Positions 1 through 8,084 of a stretch of 64,000 nucleotides of DNA are shown one piece after another. Position numbers and translations under genes: made by a program. A model generated the notes under the pieces. It ran no database searches and had not been told where the DNA came from. It saw only the letters and a list, made by a program, of their open reading frames with translations. Position 1 is the first letter of the stretch. Every line of letters begins with the position of its first letter. Source of the stretch: an uncultured Eubacteriales bacterium (lineage in GTDB: Bacteria > Bacillota > Clostridia > Oscillospirales > Acutalibacteraceae); assembly GCA_934456435.1 (NCBI GenBank), contig CAKSHH010000012.1:1-64000 (forward strand). The letters run 5' to 3'.

Positions 1-21
1 CCCCCAAAATGACAGCGTAAC

Positions 22-57
22 AAAAAAAGAGAAGCAATACCGAAGTATCACTTCTCT
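22..57 (-). terminator. Intrinsic terminator of tRNA-Arg
   Basis: Read on the minus strand, two arms of about 13 bp (AGAGAAG plus TGATAC against GTATTG plus CTTCTCT, with two G-T wobbles) close a TTCG tetraloop and are followed by seven T. It lies immediately 3' of the tRNA CCA end. Confidence 0.85.
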
Positions 58-59
58 TT

Positions 60-136
60 TGGCGCGCTGCAAGGGATTCGAACCCCTGACCTTTTGGTTC
101 GTAGCCAAACACTCTATCCAGCTGAGCTAGCAGCGC
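60..136 (-). tRNA. tRNA-Arg (anticodon ACG)
   Basis: The minus strand folds as a standard cloverleaf. The acceptor arms GCGCTGC and GCAGCGC pair fully, the discriminator is G, and CCA is encoded. The anticodon stem TTTGG/CCAAA closes the loop CTACGAA, which puts ACG at positions 34-36, read as Arg CGN after A34 deamination. The T-loop TTCGAAT is canonical. Confidence 0.95.
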
Positions 137-154
137 ATTTCTTAACGCTCATAT

Positions 155-182
155 ATTATAGCACAGAGTTTTTAAAAATCAA
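155..182 (-). promoter_or_regulatory. Promoter of tRNA-Arg
   Basis: On the minus strand TTGATT, 16 bp and TATAAT sit about 20 bp upstream of the mature tRNA 5' end, as expected for a vegetative promoter. Confidence 0.6.
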
Positions 183-234
183 GTGTTTTTTTGAAAAAGT
201 CGGGATTTTTTTATTATATTTCTTTTCTATTATT

Positions 235-399
235 AAGGCAATACCGCACAATTGAGGTGTGCGGATTGCACAGTAAGATTTTTCGTCAGGTTGTACAAAA
301 ATTTTGCAGGCTTGCTGACGCAAGTCAAGGATTTTTTGTGCGGCATGGCGGAAACAGATTCAAGCAAGGCGTGTGCCTCAATTTGTGCGGTATTGCCTT
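235..399. mobile_element. MITE-like element with ~24-bp terminal inverted repeats
   Basis: The left end reads AAGGCAATACCGCACAA then TTGAGG. The right end, reverse-complemented, reads AAGGCAATACCGCACAAA then TTGAGG, so the ends are near-perfect inverted repeats around a 165-bp body. Both ends are bordered by TTA/TAA, which may be a short target duplication. The interior carries no credible reading frame. It ends 13 bp beyond the stop of the glycosidase gene and could also act as that gene's terminator. No transposase or second copy occurs in the window, so mobility is inferred from the ends only. Confidence 0.6.
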
Positions 400-412
400 A
401 AAGACTGCAAAA

Positions 413-2488
413 TCAATCGGGTTTTATTACGATTTTTTCGCCGACCTCAGTCGGTATGCTGATGTCTTTTGATTCAAAACATCTCACTCCGCCGTCACTT
501 ACAACAGCGCAGCGCTCAAACGGATTGATAAAATTCAGTAGTTCTCCGCATTCCGATACAACGGTTATATATCCGATTTTTCCGTTTTTCATCTCCGCGC
601 TTACAAGGAATCCGCCGTATGCGCGCAAATTATCAAAACGGCAGTCAAGCGACTTCGGCCACACGGGGAAAAAGCTAAGAACATTCTGATGACTTTGCAG
701 CGCCATTTCGCCGAGGGTGTTCGGCACAATGGAACAGTTTTCAAGACATCCGCCGCCGTGATAATAAAGCATATTCGGCAAGCCCTTGAGCTTGTTGTGC
801 TCCTTCAGCTTTTCGACAATCAGCTCCGGCTCAATTCCGAGCCGTGCCGCACACGGAAAGAATGAACTGCACGCGTTTCCGTCAAGCCAGCGTCCGTTCT
901 GTTTAAATGTATTCCTTGCAGTTCTGAGTGTTTTTTCATCGGACGAAAGACCTACACATCCGCTCGGATAGATATGCTGCAAGCCGACGTCGCCCGAATC
1001 GTTCCACCTCATACCCTTTTCCGTGTAGCGATAGACCCTTTTAAAATGCCTTATGCACGTCGGGAACGACGCGAGATGATCCAGCATATACTGCCACTTT
1101 TCCTGCTTGTCCTCATCGACATTCAGCGCTTTCGCCATATCAATTCCTGCCTCAAGTCCGAGGCGGAGCAGGCCGAGCGTAAGCACATTGTTTTTGTCAT
1201 TTATAAAGCGGCGGTATTGTCTTTCGTTAAAATCGTTTTCCTTGTAATACGGAATCTCGTGCGTCGCATCCCTTTCAACGCTGAACCGTCCGTTTTCAAA
1301 GGTTGCATAGTCCTCAAAAAATTCCAGCGCCTCCTTTAAAAACGGATAGGCGTGCTCCCGCGCATACGCCGTATCACGGGTATATTTCCACCTGAATATC
1401 ATAATATCCGCGGCGTGAATCGCGTTGCTTTTCTGTCCGAGATGCAGTCTTTCAAAGCAGTATTTGCTTGACGGTTCAAGCTCGGAATACAGCCCTTTCG
1501 GAAAAATCGAAACAGGGAAAAATATGCCCTTACAGCCAAAGCGCGCGGCATCTTTCCTGCCGCGTTCAACAAAATCCTCAAGCGGAACGTGATAGGCGTC
1601 CGTGAACTCCGTATGGTTTGTCAGGCACGCCGCGTAAAACGGTGCCTGATAGTTATAATTCAAATGATAATCGCTCGCCCACGACGGATTTTCCACCGTA
1701 ATAAAATTGCCGTAGAGACCGGGCGGAAACCTTTTATTTCCCGTGCACACCGCCAAAAGGTACTGTGAACCGTACCATCGCAGTTCAAGCTCTTCATCGG
1801 AAATATGAAAGGACGACTTTGACCAAAAATCAGCCCAAGCGTTCAGATGCTCCTCTTTCAGGTGTCGGCATTTTTCCGCGGACATTTCGCGAGCCTTTTT
1901 AACAACTTCATCATCGGGATTTTCAACGTCAAAATTTGTCGCCGCACAGAAGAAATATCTGCCCGATTCAATTTGAGTCATTGCGCAGCAGGCAAAGGTA
2001 TCGCAAGCGGTTGTGCCGCCGGTAAACTTTCTGCTTATAAAGCTGATGCCGCCGTTTTCAAAGCTATCGGTATTTCCCGTCGCGTCAGCACGGTTTGCTA
2101 ACATCGGAGTCGGCAGCGGAATATTGCCGTCAATCTCAATCACTCCGGAATTATCGGTTTTGTGAACCCTGACAACAATGTCCAGCCAATCGCAATCGTC
2201 CTTGAAATGACAGCGAAGCTCGGCAATATCCATATCCTGTTCAACGAAGTAATTGTCATACATCGACTTCGAAATCGGGATATCAATATTTCCGAGCGGC
2301 TTCAGTCCCTTATCACCGGGGACTTCTCTTTCGCACCAAATATCGCATTTTGCAAGGTGAATACGCATACCGTTTTCACAGTTGCCGAGGATAACGGAAA
2401 GGTCTCCGTTACCGTTTATCGCTCCGTCGGGAATTGAATCCCTGCCGCTGAGCTTCGGTTTATGCTTCAGAACCGCAATATGCCTCAT
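413..2488 (-). CDS. GH95-like glycoside hydrolase, cytoplasmic
   Basis: A 691-residue protein without signal peptide. The N-terminal third is beta-rich with a DSIPDGAINGNGDLS segment near residue 20, like the start of GH95 catalytic units. The middle has the all-helical character of an (alpha/alpha)6 barrel (WASDYHLNYNYQ near 270). The C-terminal part carries QSHQNVLSFFPVWP followed by LRAYGGF, which matches the conserved GH95 tail. GH95 enzymes act on alpha-fucosides or alpha-galactosides; the substrate here is unknown, and the protein may be a divergent relative. The ATG ending at 2488 is chosen because the GAGGTG site lies 6 bp upstream; a TTG one codon earlier is too close. It has its own promoter and stands alone. 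Confidence 0.6.
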   Translation of the reverse strand: MRHIAVLKHKPKLSGRDSIPDGAINGNGDLSVILGNCENGMRIHLAKCDIWCEREVPGDKGLKPLGNIDIPISKSMYDNYFVEQDMDIAELRCHFKDDCDWLDIVVRVHKTDNSGVIEIDGNIPLPTPMLANRADATGNTDSFENGGISFISRKFTGGTTACDTFACCAMTQIESGRYFFCAATNFDVENPDDEVVKKAREMSAEKCRHLKEEHLNAWADFWSKSSFHISDEELELRWYGSQYLLAVCTGNKRFPPGLYGNFITVENPSWASDYHLNYNYQAPFYAACLTNHTEFTDAYHVPLEDFVERGRKDAARFGCKGIFFPVSIFPKGLYSELEPSSKYCFERLHLGQKSNAIHAADIMIFRWKYTRDTAYAREHAYPFLKEALEFFEDYATFENGRFSVERDATHEIPYYKENDFNERQYRRFINDKNNVLTLGLLRLGLEAGIDMAKALNVDEDKQEKWQYMLDHLASFPTCIRHFKRVYRYTEKGMRWNDSGDVGLQHIYPSGCVGLSSDEKTLRTARNTFKQNGRWLDGNACSSFFPCAARLGIEPELIVEKLKEHNKLKGLPNMLYYHGGGCLENCSIVPNTLGEMALQSHQNVLSFFPVWPKSLDCRFDNLRAYGGFLVSAEMKNGKIGYITVVSECGELLNFINPFERCAVVSDGGVRCFESKDISIPTEVGEKIVIKPD

Positions 2489-2506
2489 CAAATCACCTCT
2501 TAGAGA

Positions 2507-2535
2507 AATATAACAAAAAGGCGACCCAATGTCAA
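2507..2535 (-). promoter_or_regulatory. Promoter of the GH95-like gene
   Basis: TTGACA, 17 bp and TATATT on the minus strand, about 20 bp before the start codon. The glycosidase is therefore probably transcribed separately from the tautomerase-ending operon upstream. Confidence 0.7.
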
Positions 2536-2559
2536 CATATTCAAAAGTCTGTTCATCTA

Positions 2560-2787
2560 TCAGTATAGCTTCTCTCCCTCAAGAATGAGCATCTTGTCCT
2601 TGTTGGGCTCAATTTCCGGCTTAACAACTTTTTCATTCCAGTCCTGAGGCAAAACCTCTTCAACAGAAACAGATATTGCTTCCTGAGGGCAGCCCCACTC
2701 TTCAAGAAAAACCTGATTTATTCTGTCGGCAACTCTTTTCTTTATCTCTTCATCTTTTGGGTATGCTTTGATTTGAATATACGGCAT
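2560..2787 (-). CDS. 4-oxalocrotonate tautomerase family protein
   Basis: A 75-residue protein starting MPYIQIKAYP. The proline exposed after removal of Met1 is the catalytic base of the tautomerase superfamily, and the length fits the small 4-OT subunit class (about 60-80 residues). KRVADRINQVF is the usual first helix. It closes a five-gene minus-strand run whose other members are flavodoxin, Fe-ADH, flavin reductase and FMN reductase, spaced 13-20 bp apart, so it is probably a detoxification tautomerase for carbonyl or quinone-like compounds. The substrate is not deducible. AAAGGAGAG precedes the ATG. Confidence 0.8.
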   Translation of the reverse strand: MPYIQIKAYPKDEEIKKRVADRINQVFLEEWGCPQEAISVSVEEVLPQDWNEKVVKPEIEPNKDKMLILEGEKLY

Positions 2788-2807
2788 AATTAACTCTCCT
2801 TTTCATA

Positions 2808-3443
2808 TCACAGTCCGAGACTGTTCACCCAGCTTACAACACTATCGGACGATGCGCCGGAAGAAAATCTCTCGCCGTCCTGCCAATCGCCTGTGTCTGC
2901 CGTCTCTGCCAGAAGCTTACTGCTCTGACCCAGTCCCGACGATGCGGACGTGCAGAACGGGATAACCTTTTTACCCGCGAAATCATTGCCTTTAACAAAA
3001 TTATTAACCGGCCATGCGGCGATTCCCCACCAAATCGGATAACCGACGAATACGGTGTCGTAATCGCTCCAGTTATCGGGCGTTGTTTTTTCGAGCGCAA
3101 CATCGCGCTTGCTCTCGTCGTCGTGCTCGGCATTCACACGGCTGCCGTTATCGGTCCAGTCGAGATCCGCGCTCGTGTATTTGTCCTTCGGCACAATTTC
3201 AAAAATATCCGCGCCCGCTGTTTCTGCGATCGTTTCGGCAACCGCCTTGGTGCTTCCCGTTGCGGAATAATAGACAACGAGCACCTTGCCCGACTTCGGT
3301 GCGGCGGTATCATTTTTTGAACTGTTTTCGGCTGAGCCGCCGCTGTTCGACGTACCGTTTGAAGGTTCTGCCGCGCCCTTACCGCAAGCGGCAAATGTAA
3401 AAGCAAGTGTAACCGCCAAAAGAATTGCAATAATCTTTTTCAT
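2808..3443 (-). CDS. Flavodoxin-domain lipoprotein
   Basis: 211 residues. An N-terminal lipoprotein signal ends in the lipobox TFAAC at about residue 20. A Ser/Asn-rich linker follows, then a flavodoxin fold. The FMN phosphate loop is YYSATGSTKAVA (about 57-68); VFVGYPIWWGIAA and PFCTSASSGLGQS are the isoalloxazine-contact regions seen in flavodoxin_4 proteins. It would be an extracytoplasmic, membrane-tethered FMN electron carrier. The gene follows Fe-ADH by 13 bp. A 104-bp stretch near its 3' end is almost identical to the pseudogene at 30.6 kb although the rest has diverged. Confidence 0.85.
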   Translation of the reverse strand: MKKIIAILLAVTLAFTFAACGKGAAEPSNGTSNSGGSAENSSKNDTAAPKSGKVLVVYYSATGSTKAVAETIAETAGADIFEIVPKDKYTSADLDWTDNGSRVNAEHDDESKRDVALEKTTPDNWSDYDTVFVGYPIWWGIAAWPVNNFVKGNDFAGKKVIPFCTSASSGLGQSSKLLAETADTGDWQDGERFSSGASSDSVVSWVNSLGL

Positions 3444-3456
3444 AATATAATCCTCT

Positions 3457-4626
3457 TTATTTACATTCCTCGAAAATTTCGAGGATTTCTTCGTGAGTCA
3501 GCTTTCTGTAACCGCCTGCCAGCGTGTTGCAGGAATCGGCGATTTCCTTGAGATTGATATCCCCGTCAACGCCGAGCTCTTTAAGTGTGGTCGGCATACC
3601 GATTTCCTTTATGAAATCGGCAAGAGCTTCCACTCCTGCTAAAGCAAGCTGTTCTTCGGTTTTGCCGTCCTTTGAAATGTCCCAGACCTCTGTCGCAAAG
3701 CGTGCAAACTTCCTTACGCCGTCCTTGTATATATGCCTGTAATAGACGGGGTGAAGCACAGCGAGACCTGCACCGTGGTTACAGTTTGTGTACGCGCCGA
3801 GCTGGTGCTCCATCTGATGACATTCGAAATCGGTTCTTTTGCCGAGCTTGATTATGCGGTTCTCCGCCATTGTCGCGTCCCACATAAGATTGCTTCTTGC
3901 GACATAATCTTTCGGATTTTTTATTGCCGCACGCAGGTTTTCAATCACATTCTTCATAAGGCCTTCGGATATGCTGTCGGAAACATTGCTTTCGTCAGGC
4001 TCACTGAAGTAAATCTCCATGATGTGTGAAAGCGTATCAAACGCACCCGAAACCATTTGGAACTTGGGAACGCTGTAAGTATAGGTCGGGTCAAGCATTG
4101 CAAACCTTGCATTGAGCTGAGGGTAATCCTTGCCGCATTTAATCTTAACCGTTTCGTTTGTAATTACCGAGCCGCCGTTGCACTCGCTGCCCGTGCCTGC
4201 CGCCGTAACAATCATGCCGAGCGGCAAGGGTTCACAAGTAATCACACCGACTTTTGCCCAAAAATCCGTCCAGATATCTCCGTCGTAAACTGCGCCGAGT
4301 GAAATTGCCTTGCAGCAATCCATAACACTTCCGCCGCCGACAGCAAGAATCAAATCGGCATGACTTTCCTTTGCAAGCTTTGCGCCCTCAAGCACCTTTG
4401 AATAGGTCGGGTTGGACAGAATACCCGAAAACTCGACAATTCTTTTTCCGGCATCTTTCAACAACGAAACGACCTCGTCGTAAACACCGTTTTTCTTTAT
4501 TGAACCGCCGCCGTAGCAGAGCATAACCGTGCTGCCGTAATCCTCAACAACACTTTTCAAGTATTCCTTGACGCAACCTGCGCCAAAATATACTTTGGTT
4601 GGGTTTTCAAAGATAAAATTATTCAT
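3457..4626 (-). CDS. Iron-containing alcohol dehydrogenase
   Basis: 389 residues, a full-length group III (butanol dehydrogenase/YqhD-like) enzyme. The nucleotide-binding strand has GGGSVMDCCKAIS (about 98-110). Metal ligands are visible as the Asp and His of FDTLSHIMEIYF and the two His within CHQMEHQLGAYTNCNHGAG. The reaction is NAD(P)H-linked aldehyde/alcohol interconversion in the cytoplasm; in this setting reduction of toxic aldehydes is likely. It sits between the flavin reductase (20 bp) and the flavodoxin lipoprotein (13 bp). A truncated, stop-containing relative lies at 31.3-31.6 kb. Confidence 0.9.
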   Translation of the reverse strand: MNNFIFENPTKVYFGAGCVKEYLKSVVEDYGSTVMLCYGGGSIKKNGVYDEVVSLLKDAGKRIVEFSGILSNPTYSKVLEGAKLAKESHADLILAVGGGSVMDCCKAISLGAVYDGDIWTDFWAKVGVITCEPLPLGMIVTAAGTGSECNGGSVITNETVKIKCGKDYPQLNARFAMLDPTYTYSVPKFQMVSGAFDTLSHIMEIYFSEPDESNVSDSISEGLMKNVIENLRAAIKNPKDYVARSNLMWDATMAENRIIKLGKRTDFECHQMEHQLGAYTNCNHGAGLAVLHPVYYRHIYKDGVRKFARFATEVWDISKDGKTEEQLALAGVEALADFIKEIGMPTTLKELGVDGDINLKEIADSCNTLAGGYRKLTHEEILEIFEECK

Positions 4627-4646
4627 AAAAGCACTTCTTTCGATAA

Positions 4647-5201
4647 TTATTTAATCTTTTTGCCGTCCGAAAAAGCCTGTCCGACCTTTTCGCCGAGACG
4701 GTAATAGCCGAAGTTTGCAGGGTCGTAGGTTATCGGCGCAAACTTAGTAAGATCAATTTTGCCGTCCGCGTCAAGAATCTTCTCGTCCGCGCTGACGTTT
4801 TTGATTTCACCGAGGAACTTTCCGTCGTCAATAACCTTAATCATCTCGCACTCCAGCGACAGCGGAAGCTCATTGATAATCGGAGCGTTCACGAACTCGC
4901 TCTTTGTTGTTGTAAATCCTGCCTTTTTCATTTTGTCGGGGTCGCTGTTTGCGGAAACAATACCGACATAGTCGCACTCAACAACGTGCTCAACATCACC
5001 GACGGCAACCGTGAACGCCTTTGTTTTGAGTATATTGTCGGTCGTCTTGTGCGAGCCGAGGTCGAATATAATTTCATTGTCGCCTACTATTCCGCCCCAC
5101 GCGGCATTCATTGCGTTCGGTTTGCCGTTCTCGTCGTATGTGGCGATAATCATGACGGGCTGCGGATAAAGATAGGTTTTAGCTCCGAAATTTTTTCTCA
5201 T
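4647..5201 (-). CDS. Flavin reductase family (FMN-binding) protein
   Basis: 184 residues from the ATG at 5201, chosen because GAGAGGAG lies 7-8 bp upstream; a longer in-frame extension has no ribosome site and overlaps the upstream gene. The split-barrel FMN-binding fold is indicated by YLYPQPVMIIATYDENGKPN, AWGGIVGDNEIIF and ECDYVGIVSANS. Members bind FMN or a flavin and reduce flavin with NAD(P)H, or act as flavoredoxins. It lies 13 bp downstream of an FMN reductase. Confidence 0.8.
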   Translation of the reverse strand: MRKNFGAKTYLYPQPVMIIATYDENGKPNAMNAAWGGIVGDNEIIFDLGSHKTTDNILKTKAFTVAVGDVEHVVECDYVGIVSANSDPDKMKKAGFTTTKSEFVNAPIINELPLSLECEMIKVIDDGKFLGEIKNVSADEKILDADGKIDLTKFAPITYDPANFGYYRLGEKVGQAFSDGKKIK

Positions 5202-5214
5202 AAAAATTCTCCTC

Positions 5215-5835
5215 TCAATGATGAAAACTTGTGAATGTAATCGGTTCTTTCTGCGGCAAGCCGTAGGCTTTTTTGCCGAGGTCAATGCTCTTGACCATAA
5301 AGGCAATGTTCCTGCCGAGGGTTCTCATTGTCTGCAAGCCCTCTTTGTCAAGAAGCACCTCGTCCGCCTCACCGCCGTAAACCATATTCCAGTATTGGCT
5401 GGTTGCAATCGGCATAGAGCTGATCGAAAAATATTTGTTGAGAACATCGAATGACGACGTGTTGCCGCCGCGTCTGCACGAGACAACCGCCGCACCGACC
5501 TTCATCGACTTATTGATACGGCTCGTGCTGAAAAACAATCTGTCCATGAACGAAATTGCGCCGCCTGCCGGTGATGCGTAATAAACAGGCGCTCCGATAA
5601 CAAAGGCGTCCGCCTCGGCAAGCTTTGGAGCGACCTCATTTACAATGTCATCAAACACACATTTGCCGGTTTCAAAGCACTTTCGGCAAGCGATACATCC
5701 GTGAATGTCTTTCTGTCCGACATGGATAAGCTCAACCTCCATGCCCTCTTCTTCAAGCGTCTTTTTTAGCTCCGAAAGCGCGGTAAATGTGCATCCGTGC
5801 GCCCGCGGGCTTCCGTTAATCAACAATGCTTTCAA
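5215..5835 (-). CDS. NADPH-dependent FMN reductase / iron-sulfur flavoprotein-like
   Basis: 206 residues. The FMN phosphate loop is NGSPRAHGCT (about 8-17). A compact cysteine motif, GCIACRKCFETGKC (about 47-60), is that of Isf-type flavoproteins and related multimeric reductases, so a cluster or disulfide is possible. GAPVYYASP follows the second FMN contact strand. The start is TTG with AAGGAG 9 bp upstream. It is the first gene of the five-gene redox operon and is preceded by a MerR-type promoter with a 19-bp spacer. Confidence 0.8.
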   Translation of the reverse strand: MKALLINGSPRAHGCTFTALSELKKTLEEEGMEVELIHVGQKDIHGCIACRKCFETGKCVFDDIVNEVAPKLAEADAFVIGAPVYYASPAGGAISFMDRLFFSTSRINKSMKVGAAVVSCRRGGNTSSFDVLNKYFSISSMPIATSQYWNMVYGGEADEVLLDKEGLQTMRTLGRNIAFMVKSIDLGKKAYGLPQKEPITFTSFHH

Positions 5836-5870
5836 ACAGCAGCACTCCTTTTCCGATATTTTACAAGCAA

Positions 5871-5901
5871 ATTATAAAACTTAAAGCCAACTTCAAGTCA
5901 A
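5871..5901 (-). promoter_or_regulatory. MerR-type promoter of the redox operon (site A)
   Basis: On the minus strand TTGACT, a 19-bp spacer and TATAAT. The overlong spacer contains the imperfect dyad ACTTAAAG-N4-CTTCAAGT. This is the architecture activated by MerR-family regulators. Near-identical arrangements occur at 10480-10510 and 55770-55800. Confidence 0.75.
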
Positions 5902-5974
5902 TATATTTTCCTTAAAATTCACAATTTGTTAAAATTCTCATACTGCAAATTATACCTGCTATTCAATAGGCAGA

Positions 5975-6301
5975 TTACTTAAGACTGTTTTTGTATTCCG
6001 TGCCCCATTTTTCCATGGCATCCATAATCGGGCGCATTGACTCGCCCAGCGGAGAGAGCGCATATTCGACTCTCGGCGGAACCTCGGCATAAACCGTCCT
6101 TGTTATAATTCCGTCAGCTTCCATTGAGCGCAGGCTGTCTGTCAGCACCTTTTGACTGATTCCTTCCAAATCTCTCTTCAGCTCGTTGAACCTCCACGGT
6201 CTGACGAGCAGATTCCTTATTATAAGGATTTTCCATTTACTGCCTATGAGCGAAACTGTTGTTGCCACGGGGCAGGCAGGTAATTCTTCCTTTGTCAGCA
6301 T
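5975..6301 (-). CDS. HxlR-family transcriptional regulator
   Basis: 108 residues from the ATG at 6301, which has GGGG 8 bp upstream. CPVATTVSLIGSKWKILIIR is the hallmark of HxlR/DUF24 winged-helix repressors, including the conserved N-terminal Cys that acts as thiol or aldehyde sensor in YodB/HypR-like members. FNELKRDLEGISQKVLTDSL is the recognition helix region. It is divergent from the MBL-like/macrodomain/SirTM operon, and two dyads lie between them, so it probably represses that operon and itself in response to electrophiles. Confidence 0.88.
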   Translation of the reverse strand: MLTKEELPACPVATTVSLIGSKWKILIIRNLLVRPWRFNELKRDLEGISQKVLTDSLRSMEADGIITRTVYAEVPPRVEYALSPLGESMRPIMDAMEKWGTEYKNSLK

Positions 6302-6347
6302 ATAACATTCCCCTTTCATTTTACATCATAATATTATGTTATATTCA

Positions 6348-6376
6348 ATTATAATTCATCGCCCGATTATTTTCAA
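6348..6376 (-). promoter_or_regulatory. Promoter of the HxlR gene
   Basis: TTGAAA, 17 bp and TATAAT on the minus strand. Its -35 box directly abuts the AGTTAC...GTAACT dyad. Confidence 0.65.
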
Positions 6377-6378
6377 GA

Positions 6379-6420
6379 AGTTACTTTTTGGTAACTATGT
6401 AATAAAAAAGTGCGTACTTT
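6379..6420. promoter_or_regulatory. Two candidate HxlR operators
   Basis: A perfect dyad AGTTAC-N6-GTAACT (6379-6396) and a second dyad AAAGT-N4-ACTTT (6407-6420) lie about one helical turn apart in the divergent intergenic region. Both resemble operator shapes known for HxlR/YodB proteins. Binding is inferred from position and symmetry. Confidence 0.5.
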
Positions 6421-6503
6421 ACAGCGCAAATATCATGCGTTAGAATGGTACCGGAGCTCAGGAGAACGGCCGCTCCTAAGCCAAAAAATTCGGAGGTAAT
6501 ATT

Positions 6504-7295
6504 ATGAATAAGAACACATTTACAAAGGTTACACTCAAAAAGGGTGAAATGAACATTTACGACTTCGGCGGCATCAAGCTGCACGCATATAAGACCAATG
6601 ATTTCATTGACAACGAGGTTTTCATAGTTGAAAAGGACGGAAAAGCTGTTATAATTGAATCACCGTGCTTCTTTGATAACAATGCCGAGCTTGCGGAATA
6701 TCTCAACGGTATTGAGGTTGCAGGTATGCTTATCTCCTACCACGGCGCAGGTGGAATTTTTCTTCCGAATACCGCAAAATATGCGACCGAAAATGCCGTT
6801 GCCTACTCTGAAAGCGGCGGAGGAAAGGCGTTGATTACTAACTTCACCAACGCTTTCGGTGATATCTTTGACAAGAGCATTCACAAGATAACAAACGTTA
6901 TCGAAGAGGGTGAAACCACTATCGGCGGAATTGATTTTGTGATTACTCAGACTCCCGACGCGTTTGACATTGAAATCCCCGAAATCAATGCGGTTTACAC
7001 CCACATGCTCGGTCACGATTGTCACTCGATTGTTGCCGGCGGTGCTCACGCCGACGGAATCATTGCTCAGCTCAAAGGCTATATCGACAAGGGCTATGAC
7101 CTGATTTTGACCTCGCACTACACCCCTGAGGATTTAAAGGACGCACAAACAAAAATTGACTATCTTGAAAACCTGAAAAATATCGCTGCCGACTGTTCCG
7201 ATTCGGACAGCTTCAAGAAAAGGGTTGAAGCGGAGTATCCCGATTATTCGGGACAAAACTATCTCGACATGACAGCAGGATTTTTCTACGCATAA
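6504..7295 (+). CDS. MBL-fold-like protein, degenerate metal site
   Basis: 263 residues. The opening (FGGIKLHAYKTNDF, then VFIVEKDGKAVIIESPCF) follows the beta-strand pattern of metallo-beta-lactamase-fold proteins. The usual HxHxDH metal motif is replaced by SYHGAGGIF (about 78-86), while later histidines (MLGHDCHS, TSHYTPED) remain. A full binuclear hydrolase site is therefore not visible and the activity is unknown. It is the first gene of a three-gene operon with the macrodomain hydrolase (21-bp gap) and SirTM, divergent from HxlR. TTCGGAGG precedes the ATG. Confidence 0.6.
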   Translation: MNKNTFTKVTLKKGEMNIYDFGGIKLHAYKTNDFIDNEVFIVEKDGKAVIIESPCFFDNNAELAEYLNGIEVAGMLISYHGAGGIFLPNTAKYATENAVAYSESGGGKALITNFTNAFGDIFDKSIHKITNVIEEGETTIGGIDFVITQTPDAFDIEIPEINAVYTHMLGHDCHSIVAGGAHADGIIAQLKGYIDKGYDLILTSHYTPEDLKDAQTKIDYLENLKNIAADCSDSDSFKKRVEAEYPDYSGQNYLDMTAGFFYA

Positions 7296-7316
7296 AATTC
7301 ACAAAGGAGCTTTACC

Positions 7317-8084
7317 ATGACACAGGCGGAAAGACGGATTTATTTAATCAAATATCTTTTGATCGAGCAAGCTTCGGAAATCAGGATTCCGAATGATGCG
7401 GCTGAGCAGAAGCTTCTGCTTCGCGGACTGCTAAACGTTCGTCCGCCTATGCCTGCAAGCAATGAATTTATTGCCGTTCAGGACGAATATCTCAAAGAAG
7501 AAATAAAGCGAAGCGGCATAACGGATTACAAAACGCTTTCACCGATTGCCGACGGCATATATCTTTGGCAGGGCGATATTACAACGCTTAAATGCGGCGC
7601 AATCGTCAATGCCGCAAACAGCAAGCTGCTCGGCTGCTTCTGTCCGAATCACAGGTGTATTGACAATGCGATTCACACATTTTCGGGCATTCAGCTTCGC
7701 CTTGCGTGCAATGAGCTGATGGAAAAGCAAAACTTTGACGAACCGACCGGTAAGGCAAAAATCACACCTGCGTTCAACCTGCCCTGCCAAAAGGTTATTC
7801 ACACCGTCGGTCCGATCGTATACGGCAGACTGACGGAAAAAGACTGCGATTTGCTTCGTTCCTGCTATCTTTCCTGCCTTGAAATTGCCGAAAACGACGG
7901 AGTTAAAAGCATCGCTTTTTGCTGTATATCAACGGGTGAATTTCACTTCCCGAACCGAGCCGCCGCTCAGGTCGCCGCTGACACGGTTAAGGAATACAAA
8001 ACACACAGCAATATTGAGGTGATATTCAATGTTTTCAAAGACGAGGATTACGAAATCTACCGAGAGCTTCTCGGAAAAAATTAA
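7317..8084 (+). CDS. Zinc-dependent macrodomain ADP-ribosyl hydrolase, SirTM-linked
   Basis: 255 residues. A helical N-terminal extension of about 75 residues, typical of the SirTM-associated macrodomain family, precedes the macrodomain. WQGDITTLKCGAIVNAANS (about 84-102) binds ADP-ribose. The loop GCFCPNHRCID carries the Cys-His-Cys pattern that holds catalytic zinc in this subfamily. STGEFHFP is the diphosphate loop. The enzyme removes ADP-ribose from protein. The sirtuin gene starts inside its 3' end, giving a 56-bp overlap, which implies coupled translation. AAAGGAG precedes the ATG. Confidence 0.88.
   Translation: MTQAERRIYLIKYLLIEQASEIRIPNDAAEQKLLLRGLLNVRPPMPASNEFIAVQDEYLKEEIKRSGITDYKTLSPIADGIYLWQGDITTLKCGAIVNAANSKLLGCFCPNHRCIDNAIHTFSGIQLRLACNELMEKQNFDEPTGKAKITPAFNLPCQKVIHTVGPIVYGRLTEKDCDLLRSCYLSCLEIAENDGVKSIAFCCISTGEFHFPNRAAAQVAADTVKEYKTHSNIEVIFNVFKDEDYEIYRELLGKN

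Noticed and set aside
2834..3430. Several 65-128-codon frames on both strands
   Set aside because: They are out-of-frame readings of the flavodoxin lipoprotein gene, basic and low in complexity.
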